Shown: positions 7,754 through 17,210 of the stretch, piece after piece | Layout of the letters: each line of letters starts with the position of its first letter | Numbering within the stretch: position 1 is the stretch's first letter | NCBI GenBank assembly: GCA_024304995.1 | Contig: JAMWZD010000001.1 | Location: 317,472-381,471, forward strand | Direction of reading: 5' to 3' | Origin: Rickettsiales bacterium | Lineage (GTDB): Bacteria > Pseudomonadota > Alphaproteobacteria > Rickettsiales > UBA998 | Length of the DNA: 64,000 nucleotides | The notes under the pieces: model-generated | Told to the model about the DNA's origin: nothing | Databases searched by the model: none | The model's input: only the letters and a program-made list of their open reading frames with translations | Translations under genes and position numbers: made by a program

Positions 7754-9157
7754 ATGGCACAGCAAGACGAATTTTTATCACAACTGCCCCAAGATACGAT
7801 AGATCTGTTCAATGAAAAACTTAAAGATGCGGATCTTTCAGTCAAAGGGATGGGTTTTGAAGGACAAGCTGAAGGCACGAAGCTCAAAGTAACTGGAATT
7901 TCTGGTGATGCCGTCGAAATTGAAACTGTGCCCGTAGACAGTCCCGATTTTTCCATAGAACAGTTCAGCGGGCAACAAACCCAGCCACAGGAACAACAAG
8001 CACCAGCTTCGCAGCTAGAGTCTGATACAGTAGAACTTGATGGAACAAGTTATCAGTTTGATAACACTGCCACCACCCTCAGCCCAATGACACAAGCGGC
8101 TCAGCAGCAATATGACTTTGACACTGCAACTATAGGCATACAAGAGCAAGCCTCACAAACAGAGACTGAACAGAGCCAGACTACGGAAGAAACCGCTAGT
8201 GAAAAAGCTGATGCTTTAACGCAAAAATTCAGTGAGCTATATGAACAGAATTTCGCTGAACAGCAAAATAATATGGTTGCTGCAGCAAATAACAATAATC
8301 CGCCGCAGTTTGAGCAGTTTAACGAACAATATCGTGAAAATATTACGAATTTAGAAAATGCTGAAGGGTATGACGCATTAAAGGCGGAGTTTGATCAGTT
8401 AACACCAGAAGAACAAGAGCAGGTTATTAATGGCGTAAAAGAAAATGCTCAACAGAATTATGTTGCAGCATTAGAAGAAAAAGGTGTCGACACAGAAGAA
8501 CTCAAAAACCAGATTGAAGAATATAACAAAAAAGAACAAAGCCTGCTTTCTCAGATAGACCCTGATCAACTCAGTGAAATTTTTGGTGAAGAATTTGGCA
8601 CTATCATTACATTGTTTATGGGTTTGGTTGAAGCATTTTCAGGGCAGGAAGAAGAACCCACAAAAGAACAGGTGAATGAAGAGGTCGATGCAAAAGTTGA
8701 AGCCATCCGAAATGACGGCAAAGAAGAAGAACAGGAACAGCAATATGAAATGGGGGAAGATGGCACACTTTACCCTGACAAACCTTTCTCGGAAATGAGT
8801 GACAAGGAAATCGCGGACTTCCAGCGAGCGCAGGCGGAGGTCTATCAACAGCAGGAAGCGCTTGCACAGGCAGAAGAAGCTGCAAAACAAAAGCCTGCAA
8901 AACAGGTAAGTGCAATGGACGGAATTACTGGAATCACAGATAATGAAGCCCTTAACAACACCGAGAAACCACAAGAAGAAGTTACCCAAGAATCCAACCC
9001 CTATGCCAGCCTTGCGGGCATGGAGAATTTTTCGATTAATACAGATATAAAATTAAGTGGGGCGGACATTGCATATGATCAGACCTTTGCACCCGAAACC
9101 ACTGCAGTTGATTTTGATGCGCTGAAAGAACAGCAGCAAAGTGCGGGTAGAGCATAA
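7754..9157 (+). CDS. Gln/Glu-rich protein of unknown function
   Basis: 467 residues, strongly acidic and glutamine-rich (runs such as QQTQPQEQQAP and EEQEQQYEMGEDG), almost without Cys or Trp. It has no signal peptide; one hydrophobic patch occurs near residue 280 (FGTIITLFMGLVEAF). The N-terminal 80 residues look like a small ordered part; residues 150-260 and 300-380 look like charged helices or coiled coil. I do not recognise it. The composition suggests a disordered scaffold or cytoplasmic storage/surface protein, but nothing more can be said. It has no obvious ribosome binding site and stands alone between the helicase and recJ. Confidence 0.7.
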   Translation: MAQQDEFLSQLPQDTIDLFNEKLKDADLSVKGMGFEGQAEGTKLKVTGISGDAVEIETVPVDSPDFSIEQFSGQQTQPQEQQAPASQLESDTVELDGTSYQFDNTATTLSPMTQAAQQQYDFDTATIGIQEQASQTETEQSQTTEETASEKADALTQKFSELYEQNFAEQQNNMVAAANNNNPPQFEQFNEQYRENITNLENAEGYDALKAEFDQLTPEEQEQVINGVKENAQQNYVAALEEKGVDTEELKNQIEEYNKKEQSLLSQIDPDQLSEIFGEEFGTIITLFMGLVEAFSGQEEEPTKEQVNEEVDAKVEAIRNDGKEEEQEQQYEMGEDGTLYPDKPFSEMSDKEIADFQRAQAEVYQQQEALAQAEEAAKQKPAKQVSAMDGITGITDNEALNNTEKPQEEVTQESNPYASLAGMENFSINTDIKLSGADIAYDQTFAPETTAVDFDALKEQQQSAGRA

Positions 9158-9195
9158 TACTTGCTGGAATGGCGCAATCTTGCTAATCTAGGGTG

Positions 9196-11004
9196 ATGCA
9201 TTCGCCCGCTTTATATGACCTCTCACATTCCAACCAAGATGCTGAATTACTGCCCCCTTTTGACGGCATCTCAGTAAGCGAACAGCGCTGGCACTGGCGC
9301 ACGAATGACAAAGTTGCTATCACAGAACTCATGCGGCAATTGCAGCTGCCTGAATTGCTCGCCCGCATTCTGGCAGGGCGTGAGGTGGATTGTGACGCTG
9401 CAGCGGATTATCTATCACCAACGCTGAAATCCTGTTTGCCAGACCCGTTCCATTTGCGTGATATGGATAAAGCCGTGGCGCGCATTGTCAGTGCCATTCA
9501 AAACAACGAAACTATCGCCATATTCGGGGATTATGATGTGGATGGCGCAACCTCCAGCGCGTGTTTAGTGCGCTATTTGCGCAGCATTGGGCAAACGCCT
9601 TTATGCCACATTCCAGACCGTCAGAAAGAAGGATATGGCCCGAATGCCTCTGCCCTGCTGGAATTGCAGCGCCGCGGTGCATCACTCGTCATCACGGTAG
9701 ATTGTGGCGCTGTGTCCTTCGCACCGCTTAAAGAAGCCGCAGATGCAGGGCTGGATGTCATCGTAATAGACCATCACAAAGGCGCCGCCGAACTGCCAAA
9801 GGCGGTGGCTGTGGTGAACCCGAACCGACTGGACGAAACCAGTGATTATACCCATCTCGCAGCGGTGGGCGTGGTCTTCCTCACGTTGATTGCCGTGCAG
9901 AAAACCTTGCGTGATGCTGGATATTTCAAAGACAAAAAAGAACCAAATTTATTGCATCTTCTGGATGTGGTGGCACTTGGCACGGTGTGCGATGTTGTGC
10001 CACTCACCACATTAAACCGCGCCTTCGTCATTCAAGGGCTGAAAGTAATGCAGGCACGCAGCAACCAAGGGCTTGCAGCACTGATAGACCATGCAGGCGT
10101 GACGGGTGCGCTCAATGCCTATCATTGCGGGTTTATTGCAGGGCCGCGCATCAATGCGGGCGGGCGCGTGGGGCAGGCAGATTTGGGCATGAAACTGCTC
10201 ACCTCAGATTCTTCGCAAGACCATATCAATATCAGCTCTTTGCTCTCACAATATAATGATGAGCGCAAGGCGATTGAACAACACGTGCAGGAAGCCGCGT
10301 TTGAGCAAGCCTGCCGCCAGCATAATTCACCGATGATTCTGGTGCATGATGAAAACTGGCATCCAGGGGTGATCGGCATTGTTGCCAGCCGCCTGAAAGA
10401 CCATTTTCACTGCCCTGCTATGGTACTTGCCGTGAAAGACGGCATCGGCAAAGCCAGTGCGCGTTCCGTGCATGGGGTAGATATTGGCGCTGCCATCGTG
10501 GCTGCGCGTGAAAGTGGCATGATTTTGGAAGGTGGCGGTCATAGCATGGCGGGCGGCTTCAGCGTGGCAGCAGACAAAATTGACGAAGCACATGCATTCT
10601 TTAACGAATTTATGGCACGAGGCATCAGTCATTATCAGTCAAACCGAGCATTGAAACTGGATGCACCTATCACCATTGCGCAGGCAAATGCACAGACCAT
10701 TGCTTTGTGTGAACGCGCTGCTCCGTTTGGCATGGGCAACCCCTCCCCGCGCTTGGTCATTAAAGATGCTACTGTAACCTATGTGGATGTGCTTAAAGAC
10801 CAGCATTTCAAAGTCATGTTGAAAAACAAAAGCGGTGCAACCCTCAAAGCCATGGCATTTCGCTGTATGCAGCAGCCACTAGGGCAGGAATTGCTGCATT
10901 CGCGCGGAAAACAATATCATATTGCAGGAAGTCTGAAGCTGGATTATTGGCAGGGACAAGAACAGATCACCTTCTTTATTGATGATATTATGCGCGTTAT
11001 TTAA
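9196..11004 (+). CDS. recJ: Single-stranded-DNA-specific exonuclease RecJ
   Basis: 602 residues. DHH-family motifs are present in order: GDYDVDGATS (near 115), VITVDCG, VIVIDHH (the name-giving DHH), the GPRINAGGR helix, and the DHHA1 motif GGGHSMAGGF near residue 450. A C-terminal OB-like domain follows (ITIAQANAQTIALCE, FGMGNPSPRLVI). RecJ degrades single-stranded DNA 5' to 3' in recombination and mismatch/base-excision repair, using Mn2+ or Mg2+. A GTG one codon earlier (9193) is an alternative start; ATG 9196 was preferred. Length is normal for the family. Confidence 0.95.
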   Translation: MHSPALYDLSHSNQDAELLPPFDGISVSEQRWHWRTNDKVAITELMRQLQLPELLARILAGREVDCDAAADYLSPTLKSCLPDPFHLRDMDKAVARIVSAIQNNETIAIFGDYDVDGATSSACLVRYLRSIGQTPLCHIPDRQKEGYGPNASALLELQRRGASLVITVDCGAVSFAPLKEAADAGLDVIVIDHHKGAAELPKAVAVVNPNRLDETSDYTHLAAVGVVFLTLIAVQKTLRDAGYFKDKKEPNLLHLLDVVALGTVCDVVPLTTLNRAFVIQGLKVMQARSNQGLAALIDHAGVTGALNAYHCGFIAGPRINAGGRVGQADLGMKLLTSDSSQDHINISSLLSQYNDERKAIEQHVQEAAFEQACRQHNSPMILVHDENWHPGVIGIVASRLKDHFHCPAMVLAVKDGIGKASARSVHGVDIGAAIVAARESGMILEGGGHSMAGGFSVAADKIDEAHAFFNEFMARGISHYQSNRALKLDAPITIAQANAQTIALCERAAPFGMGNPSPRLVIKDATVTYVDVLKDQHFKVMLKNKSGATLKAMAFRCMQQPLGQELLHSRGKQYHIAGSLKLDYWQGQEQITFFIDDIMRVI

Positions 11005-11144
11005 AGCATTATTTAAACAATATTATTGTCAAAAAACATTCACAAAAATCTTGCTGCAAATGCTGGTGGCACAGGTTAATTTTTGCTATACTTCAGAATA
11101 ATGATATATCACCATAGTCACTCCCTTACTTTCTGAGCGCATCA

Positions 11145-11426
11145 TTGGATAAGAAAACCAAAAAACAGATTATCCGTGCGCGCAATCGAAAGACGCAGAT
11201 CAACGTCCAGCACGCGAAGACGCATCAGGCAGAGCATGAAGCACAGCTGGAAGCGCAGCAGGCTGCGATGGATGCAGCAGCAGCCATTCAGGAAGATCCA
11301 GGAACTATTGTATGGAGTGCAAAAACGCAGGATATTCGCAACCGCCTGACGGGGAAAAAACGTCAGGCACGTGACCGCTGGAACCGTTTTGCAGGCACGG
11401 CGGCTGCAGGTGGCATGGGGCGCTGA
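11145..11426 (+). CDS. Small basic hypothetical protein
   Basis: 93 residues if started at the TTG of 11145; the frame is closed by a stop at 11115 and offers no ATG or GTG. The protein is highly charged (KKTKKQIIRARNRKTQ at the start, TGKKRQARDRWNR near the end) with a central Ala/Gln helix. It might bind nucleic acid or be a small structural protein. No family recognised. The reading frame is confined between recJ and the next membrane protein gene, and its codon use looks coding, but the start is uncertain. Confidence 0.5.
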   Translation: MDKKTKKQIIRARNRKTQINVQHAKTHQAEHEAQLEAQQAAMDAAAAIQEDPGTIVWSAKTQDIRNRLTGKKRQARDRWNRFAGTAAAGGMGR

Positions 11427-11473
11427 ACGCAGCTTTGTTGCACTTGAAATAAAGTTGCAGTAAGAATGACCGC

Positions 11474-12733
11474 ATGTTATTTTCCAGTTTGAAGCAGCGC
11501 AATATTGCCTTTGCTATTATCACAATATTAGTGCTAACCCGCATACCAGACCTAATCCTTTCGCCGCGCTTATGGGCAGAAGAAGCCACGGTATATTTTT
11601 CATATGCCTATCATCATCACTGGCTGGATGCTTTGTTACAACCGCATCTGGGCTATTACTCGTTGTTCAATAATTTAGTCGCCGTCAGCGCACAGCTTCC
11701 TCCATTGCCTTATGCTGCATATGTGACTACGCTCGTTTCATTGTTCATTCAGCTACTGCCGTATGTTATGGTTCTGACTGGAACCTCTCCTTTATGGCAG
11801 AAGAACTGGCAGCGTTTTTTGGCATGTGCGATTATTTTATTTGTTACACATACGGAAGAAATATGGCTGAATAGTATAAACACGCAATTTCATCTATGTG
11901 TAATAACATTTCTGATTTTGTTTCAGAACATGGAAAATCGCAGCGTAAAAACCTGCATCAGCTATGGAGCATTGTTATTTCTTTCCTGCATGACGGGGGT
12001 AGTCTCCTGCTTTTTAACACCTGCCTTCTGGTTAAAAGCATGGTGTGAACGCAGCAGAGTTAATGTGTCATTTGCGGTAATTATGACTATATGTTCATTG
12101 CTGCAACTTAGCACGGTGATCTATATCGCGTTTCATGGTGAAATGGAGCATCGTTTTACAGACACAGACCCCGCATCTGTGATGATCACTGCGGTGAGCA
12201 ATCTTCTGGGCGGCGCATTTTTAACGAAGCATGAATTGTTCAGTCGGATTGTTGAAAAACTATCCGCCCATGATTATGCGTTGGTAATTGAATATACAGT
12301 TGCAGCATTCAGCATGGCGTTGCTGGCTGGTTATTTATATTTCACAACCAGAGCGCTTCCCCGCCATTATCGTCTGTGCGCAGTCATTTCCATTTTGCTA
12401 GTGTCATTCCTCTCCACTCTTGCATCGCTCAATGGCACAGGCGGCGCGCGATATGCATATGCGCCCTCTGTGATGCTGATATTATTGCTAATACCGTCCA
12501 TTAACCTGCAGCGGCTGAAAAGCGCCCGAACTCTTTTCGCCTCATTGTTACTGGCAGTTGCTTTGGGGTCTGGCGTAAAATATTTTTACTTCAAATCCTG
12601 CTGTTACGAGCCAGACTGGCCATCATGGCAGGAGCAGGCAGAATTATGGAGTGAAGATAGTCAGACCCATTCCTTAAAAATCCATCCGCAGTGGAAAGGC
12701 GCATCATGGAATGTGACTCTGAAGAAAAAATAA
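11474..12733 (+). CDS. Polytopic membrane protein, GT-C-like
   Basis: 419 residues with roughly 9-10 membrane helices. After the first helix comes a loop with RLWAEEATVYFSYAYHHHW, an acidic motif between the first two helices that recalls the catalytic loop of GT-C glycosyltransferases such as the dolichyl-/undecaprenyl-phosphate-sugar dependent enzymes. A short C-terminal soluble tail follows. It stands upstream of three soluble glycosyltransferases, which supports a role in modifying a surface glycan or lipid-linked sugar, but the family assignment is by pattern only. Confidence 0.6.
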   Translation: MLFSSLKQRNIAFAIITILVLTRIPDLILSPRLWAEEATVYFSYAYHHHWLDALLQPHLGYYSLFNNLVAVSAQLPPLPYAAYVTTLVSLFIQLLPYVMVLTGTSPLWQKNWQRFLACAIILFVTHTEEIWLNSINTQFHLCVITFLILFQNMENRSVKTCISYGALLFLSCMTGVVSCFLTPAFWLKAWCERSRVNVSFAVIMTICSLLQLSTVIYIAFHGEMEHRFTDTDPASVMITAVSNLLGGAFLTKHELFSRIVEKLSAHDYALVIEYTVAAFSMALLAGYLYFTTRALPRHYRLCAVISILLVSFLSTLASLNGTGGARYAYAPSVMLILLLIPSINLQRLKSARTLFASLLLAVALGSGVKYFYFKSCCYEPDWPSWQEQAELWSEDSQTHSLKIHPQWKGASWNVTLKKK

Positions 12734-12736
12734 GAT

Positions 12737-13444
12737 TTAGCGTTCTGCTACTGCGGCTTTCAGTTCATTCATTTCGCGGCGCAGCGCCTCTGTTTCCACA
12801 TAACTCAATTCGGTTTTGATTTCGGATTTAATTTCTTCATTAATTTCTTTTTTGGCGGCACGTGCTCCCAGCATGACTGCTGCACCCACCACGGCAGCCG
12901 TTGCAATGGCTGCGCCTCTCACTCCGCCAACCATATTCTTTTCAATAGATTGCAGCATTTCGTCCTGAAATGGCTGACTTTTTAATATGGTGTCTGTAAT
13001 TTTCGCTTTTACCTCACCAATAGGCTTTAAGTGAGACAAGGCGTTTGAATCTGTCACTTTGTCTTTAAAGGTTTCCAGCGCTTTAATCACCTGCTTCTGC
13101 CCACGCTCATCCACACTGAATTTTTCCAGAATTTCTGGAACTTTAGCGGCAATATCTCCTTTATTTTTGACGATAGAGACTAAATCTGTTGCCGCCCCTT
13201 CCATATCTTTTCTAAAGATAGGATCACGCGCAGCATTATTTATCATGAGATTAGTCTGCGCTGCAATCAGCCCAAACGGCACGGCAAAACTTAGTGCATC
13301 CACAGCACCAAATGATGGTTCATTTTTAATGCTCTGCAGCTCAGACCGCGCGCCCTGCACCCGTTCCGTATGGGTTAAAGCAGGGTCAAATATAGCATCT
13401 TTCTTTGCTCGGATTATATCTTTATAGGCCTGATTGCTGGTCAT
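12737..13444 (-). CDS. Hypothetical membrane-associated helical protein
   Basis: 235 residues. Mostly charged amphipathic helix, with one Leu/Ala-rich stretch near residue 50 (LSFAVPFGLIAAQ) and a strongly hydrophobic Ala/Gly/Val segment near 178-200 (GVRGAAIATAAVVGAAVML), followed by a Lys/Glu coiled-coil tail. It ends 4 bp from the convergent membrane-protein gene. The layout (long helical part, Ala/Gly membrane segment, short charged tail) resembles the protein at 46012-46692, though no sequence relationship is obvious. Function unknown. Confidence 0.65.
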   Translation of the reverse strand: MTSNQAYKDIIRAKKDAIFDPALTHTERVQGARSELQSIKNEPSFGAVDALSFAVPFGLIAAQTNLMINNAARDPIFRKDMEGAATDLVSIVKNKGDIAAKVPEILEKFSVDERGQKQVIKALETFKDKVTDSNALSHLKPIGEVKAKITDTILKSQPFQDEMLQSIEKNMVGGVRGAAIATAAVVGAAVMLGARAAKKEINEEIKSEIKTELSYVETEALRREMNELKAAVAER

Positions 13445-13480
13445 AATAATAACTTTTTTGTTCCTATATATTATAATACT

Positions 13481-13497
13481 TTAAAATGACATTTTAA
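13481..13497. promoter_or_regulatory. 17-bp perfect palindrome before the 235-residue gene
   Basis: TTAAAATG-A-CATTTTAA (13481-13497) lies 37 bp before the start codon at 13444. On the minus strand a TATAAT (complement of 13470-13475) follows it, so the dyad would cover the -35 region and could be a repressor site. Confidence 0.35.
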
Positions 13498-13651
13498 TGA
13501 CGACATCAGGACTGAATGAAGGTTAAACTTGTTCCAACCGCTTCTCACAACACATACTTATCAACAATTTATAGAATATATTATCTCTACTATATAAGGT
13601 TTATGCTTAGTAACTTATTGTATAATAAAATAATTTATACTAGGTTACAAA

Positions 13652-14512
13652 ATGGAAAAGTCGGTTTCTGTCATTATTATCGTTCAAGGACGTAAGCAAC
13701 ATCTGAAAAACGTCATTCGCGGATTAAGCGCAGTAACTCTGCCACCCGCCACTGAACTGGAAGTGGTTATAGTGCATATGAATGAGAGTGCCTCCGTAAA
13801 ACCTGATAATTTTCCGCATCGTTTTTTAAGCTGCTCCATTAATTGCCATCATAACCTTCCTCTGGCTCGTGCGCGCAATTATGGTGCGAAACTGGCAAGT
13901 TCAGAACATCTTATTTTTCTGGATGTGGACTGCATTCCTCACACAGAACTGATCACAGATTATGTGAACGCTCTTGAAGATCATCCCAAAAGCATTTTTA
14001 TGGGCGAAGTGTATTATCTGCCAGCACCGCTGCACAAAAACTGGGATATGGAAACACTCGCAGAGCTGGGAGACAAACACCCAAAACGCACTTATATTGA
14101 AGGCAAGAAAAAATATCTCCGTGAAATTGCATATGAACGTTTCTGGTCACTTAATTTTGCCATTAACAAAACCACATTTAAATTGCTGGGAGGATTTGAC
14201 GAAGGTTTTACAGGGTATGGCGCTGAAGATACAGACTTCATCATGACTGCAAAATTATATGATATTCCGCTATATTGGGTCAATGGTGCGACCTCATACC
14301 ATCAATATCACGGGGAGCAGGGCAGCGTACCATTGCAGCATTTTGATGATATAATCCGCAATGCGGAAACCTATCACGGCAAATGGAAAACATGGCCTAT
14401 GGAATCATGGTTGAATGCATTTTCTGAAATGGGGTACATATTGTGGATGCCACATCTGCCGCATATTCAGGTGTTGCATTCTCCTTCTCTGCCTAAGGAC
14501 AGAGCAGCATAG
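13652..14512 (+). CDS. Family 2 glycosyltransferase (GT-A fold)
   Basis: 286 residues, soluble. N-terminal nucleotide-sugar domain (VSVIIIVQGRKQHL, LARARNYGAKLASSEHLIFLDVDC) with the metal-binding DxD-type motif DVD near residue 92. The second half has the galactosyltransferase-like acceptor motif (GGFDEGFTGYGAEDTDF). It transfers a sugar from a nucleotide donor to an unknown acceptor. The ATG follows an AT-rich leader with a TATAAT at 13621-13626. It is the first of three consecutive glycosyltransferases. Confidence 0.87.
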   Translation: MEKSVSVIIIVQGRKQHLKNVIRGLSAVTLPPATELEVVIVHMNESASVKPDNFPHRFLSCSINCHHNLPLARARNYGAKLASSEHLIFLDVDCIPHTELITDYVNALEDHPKSIFMGEVYYLPAPLHKNWDMETLAELGDKHPKRTYIEGKKKYLREIAYERFWSLNFAINKTTFKLLGGFDEGFTGYGAEDTDFIMTAKLYDIPLYWVNGATSYHQYHGEQGSVPLQHFDDIIRNAETYHGKWKTWPMESWLNAFSEMGYILWMPHLPHIQVLHSPSLPKDRAA

Positions 14513-14619
14513 CCCGTTTATTCTGTTTTTATAATTACGGCACAATCACCATATTTTTAAATAATACGCAACCCGATAATATCTTACTATAAGCATTATC
14601 TTACAAGGATTTACATATC

Positions 14620-15702
14620 ATGAAAATTGCATTGCTCGCGCACTCGCATTACCCTATCGCTGAACCTTTTTCAGGAGGGTTAGAAAGTTTTACTCACGGG
14701 TTGACACGCTCATTGATTCGCAAAGGACATGATGTCACATTATTTGCAGCAGATGGGTCTGATGAGGCATTAAATTATCAGCCATTCTGCACTCCCACTG
14801 CTGAAGAAATTTTCAGACCTACTGAGGATATTGTCAGATATCGTGAGCGTGCATATATTAACGTTTTGGATGACATCGCCAAAGGTGGGTTTGACCTGGT
14901 GCATAATAACAGCCTGCATTATGTTCCCCTGCATCTGGCAAACACGCTGCCTTGCCCTATGATAACCACATTGCATACACCACCATTCGTTCCCATGATC
15001 AACGGATTTCGCAATGCCCGTTTATATGATAACCATTATACTGTTGCCGTATCAGACAATACTGGCAAACAATGGCAGCGCCAGCTCAGCCATCTGAATT
15101 ATAACGTGATCCATAATGGGGTAGATACAGATATATGGCGACCAGTCAGTGAGAAATGTGGTGATTATGCCTTATGGTCTGGTCGCATCACGCCTGAAAA
15201 AGGCACACATCTGGCAATTGAAGCAGCTGTGAAAGCTGGTATCAAACTGCGCATCTGCGGCCCAATATTTGATGAGATGTATTATATTCAGCAAGTGCTT
15301 CCATTGTTGCAGAACCATTCAGACACGGTGCATTATCTTGGCAATCTGAGCATGACGCAGTTACGACTGCATCTGGCACATGCCACCATGCTGGTCTGCA
15401 CTCCGTGCTGGGACGAACCATTCGGACTTGTGGTGGCAGAAAGCCTTGCCTGCGGCACGCCCGTATGTGGTTTTGCCAATGGGGCATTGCCTGAGATTCT
15501 GAATGAAGAATGTGCGCGCCTGAGCGTTCAGGACTCTGACGTGCTGGCAGAAGCAATGATGCAGATGCATGATATTTCTCCACGTTATTGCCGCCTCTAT
15601 GCGCTGAAGCATTTCTCTTTAGATGCCATGGTCGGGCAATATGAACAGGCATATGCAGATATTTTAAACAATGCTCAGCAAACGCAGCGTCATTATGGTT
15701 GA
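14620..15702 (+). CDS. Family 4 glycosyltransferase (GT-B fold)
   Basis: 360 residues. Begins MKIALLAHSHYPIAEPFSGG, the N-terminal acceptor-side Rossmann domain, and has the donor-side features VIHNGVDTDIW, ALWSGRITPEKGTHLAIEA and the E-x7-E type motif around DEPFGLVVAESLACGTPV. AAGGA lies 9 nt before the ATG. The 3' end overlaps the next gene by 8 bp, so the two are translationally coupled. Probably builds a cell-surface glycan; the sugar is unknown. Confidence 0.9.
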   Translation: MKIALLAHSHYPIAEPFSGGLESFTHGLTRSLIRKGHDVTLFAADGSDEALNYQPFCTPTAEEIFRPTEDIVRYRERAYINVLDDIAKGGFDLVHNNSLHYVPLHLANTLPCPMITTLHTPPFVPMINGFRNARLYDNHYTVAVSDNTGKQWQRQLSHLNYNVIHNGVDTDIWRPVSEKCGDYALWSGRITPEKGTHLAIEAAVKAGIKLRICGPIFDEMYYIQQVLPLLQNHSDTVHYLGNLSMTQLRLHLAHATMLVCTPCWDEPFGLVVAESLACGTPVCGFANGALPEILNEECARLSVQDSDVLAEAMMQMHDISPRYCRLYALKHFSLDAMVGQYEQAYADILNNAQQTQRHYG

Positions 15703-16750
15703 GCCATCCCTGCTTTATTTTTTCAATAGTGATGGTGCGGGGCATCGCCAGCGCGCGCAGGCGATTATGCGTCATCTGGATATGCCTGTCGTGGGAGTGG
15801 CTGAGATGAACCCACCCAATTTTTATCTGAAGTCACGGCAATATCTCGAAACCCTTCCCCCGCTGCGCCTTGGCAATGATGATGGGCGACTGGCAGATGA
15901 CACATTGCACATGCCATATGGGTCACGAGCCTCTTACCTTCCAAGACTTGCACGTCTTTCAGAGATTGCCACCAGATATAATGTGCATTATGCAATGATA
16001 GATGTCTGTGCTGAAACCGCTATGACAATGCGCCTTGCGGGCATCCCTTATTGTTATATGCGTATGCACGGCAAAAGAGATGATGCCGCGCATCAGCAGG
16101 TTTATAAAGCTGCTGATTGTCTTATTTCCAGCTATCCTGCATTGCTTGAACAATCGGATGTAGCAGGCTGGATCAATAATAAAACCAGCTATATGGGAGG
16201 TATTGTCAATATTGATGATTCATTATCCCCCACATCACGAAATAAACCAATCATTCTGATGCTGCGCGGGAAAGGGTCAAACGGCATGAATGCCGAGCTG
16301 CTGAAAATGCTGGCAGAGCATTTTGATGGATATCACTGGATCGGCATCGGCTTTGATGAACATTATATCGCCAGCAACTGCGAAATACATAGTTTTGTAA
16401 GCAATACATCGGCATATCTGAAAGGTGCTGCTTTGGTGATTGGCAGCACGGGAAATAACGTCACATTGGAAGCGGGATATTATCAAAAACCGTTCATCAC
16501 CTGCCCTGAAAAGCGCTATTTTAATGAACAATATTGCAAGGCAGAGATATTGCAGCAACTCGGACTGGCAGTCATAGCTGATTCATGGAAAGTGGACACA
16601 GATTATTGGCAATCGCTCATCAACAGCGCCTTTCAGCTGGATATGAGCAAATGGAAGAACGTCATATCGCCTGATGGTGCAAAATCCGCTGCAGCAATAT
16701 TGCAGGAACGTTTTGTTCATTTTAGTGATGCATATCTACAGGCGATGTAG
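15695..16750 (+). CDS. GT28/MurG-like glycosyltransferase
   Basis: 351 residues from the ATG at 15695, which overlaps the previous stop codon by 8 bp; an upstream start at 15671 is possible but less natural. Opens with LLYFFNSDGAGHRQRAQAI, the Gly-His motif of GT-B enzymes related to MurG and the C-terminal GT28 domain, and near the end has GSTGNNVTLEAGYYQKPFI, the donor-binding region. Likely transfers a sugar in the same pathway as its two upstream neighbours. Could also be an epimerase-like or degraded family member, less likely. Confidence 0.75.
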   Translation: MVEPSLLYFFNSDGAGHRQRAQAIMRHLDMPVVGVAEMNPPNFYLKSRQYLETLPPLRLGNDDGRLADDTLHMPYGSRASYLPRLARLSEIATRYNVHYAMIDVCAETAMTMRLAGIPYCYMRMHGKRDDAAHQQVYKAADCLISSYPALLEQSDVAGWINNKTSYMGGIVNIDDSLSPTSRNKPIILMLRGKGSNGMNAELLKMLAEHFDGYHWIGIGFDEHYIASNCEIHSFVSNTSAYLKGAALVIGSTGNNVTLEAGYYQKPFITCPEKRYFNEQYCKAEILQQLGLAVIADSWKVDTDYWQSLINSAFQLDMSKWKNVISPDGAKSAAAILQERFVHFSDAYLQAM

Positions 16751-16776
16751 TATATAAGAGAAATATCTTATTTAGA

Positions 16777-16800
16777 GATAATCTATTTCAACAGATTATC
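16777..16800 (+). terminator. Hairpin after the glycosyltransferase genes
   Basis: GATAATCT (16777-16784) and AGATTATC (16793-16800) pair perfectly over an 8-nt loop, 27 bp after the stop. Only a weak T-rich tail follows. Confidence 0.4.
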
Positions 16801-16858
16801 TAATATATCTCGCATATAGATTGTTCTGAATAAGAATGTTGAGTTCTTTGTTAAATCT

Positions 16859-17167
16859 ATGCTTTTTTCACTAGCTACAATTATTACAGGAATTTTCGCG
16901 CTGAGCTTTTTAATCAATGGATTTTATTATCTAGGAACATCGCTTATGTTGATTTCCAGCATTGGCATCTATCTGACCTATAATAACGGATTGCTTGAAT
17001 CAGACAAATGGACCCGATTTGCAAATGCTATAGGAATAATATTATGCATTATTCCTGTACTGTCGCATTATAGTTTTATTGATGCAAACGTTGCTGTTCC
17101 TATGTCCATTACATTATTTACAGCTTTTATCTTCTGTTACTATCAGAAACTGAAAATAAATCAGTAA
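16859..17167 (+). CDS. Small membrane protein of unknown function
   Basis: 102 residues, about three to four membrane helices (LATIITGIFALSFLINGFY, LMLISSIGIYL, AIGIILCIIPVL, ITLFTAFIFCYY), with a short Lys tail. No recognised motif. It has no clear ribosome binding site but is followed by a strong terminator, which supports it being expressed, possibly together with the glycosyltransferases. Confidence 0.6.
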   Translation: MLFSLATIITGIFALSFLINGFYYLGTSLMLISSIGIYLTYNNGLLESDKWTRFANAIGIILCIIPVLSHYSFIDANVAVPMSITLFTAFIFCYYQKLKINQ

Positions 17168-17178
17168 CATCACTCTGA

Positions 17179-17203
17179 CCCGCAACACTTTGCGGGTTTT
17201 TTT
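17179..17203 (+). terminator. Rho-independent terminator
   Basis: CCCGCAA (17179-17185), loop CACT, TTGCGGG (17190-17196) and a seven-T run, right after the small membrane protein gene. Confidence 0.92.
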
Positions 17204-17210
17204 AACGTAT

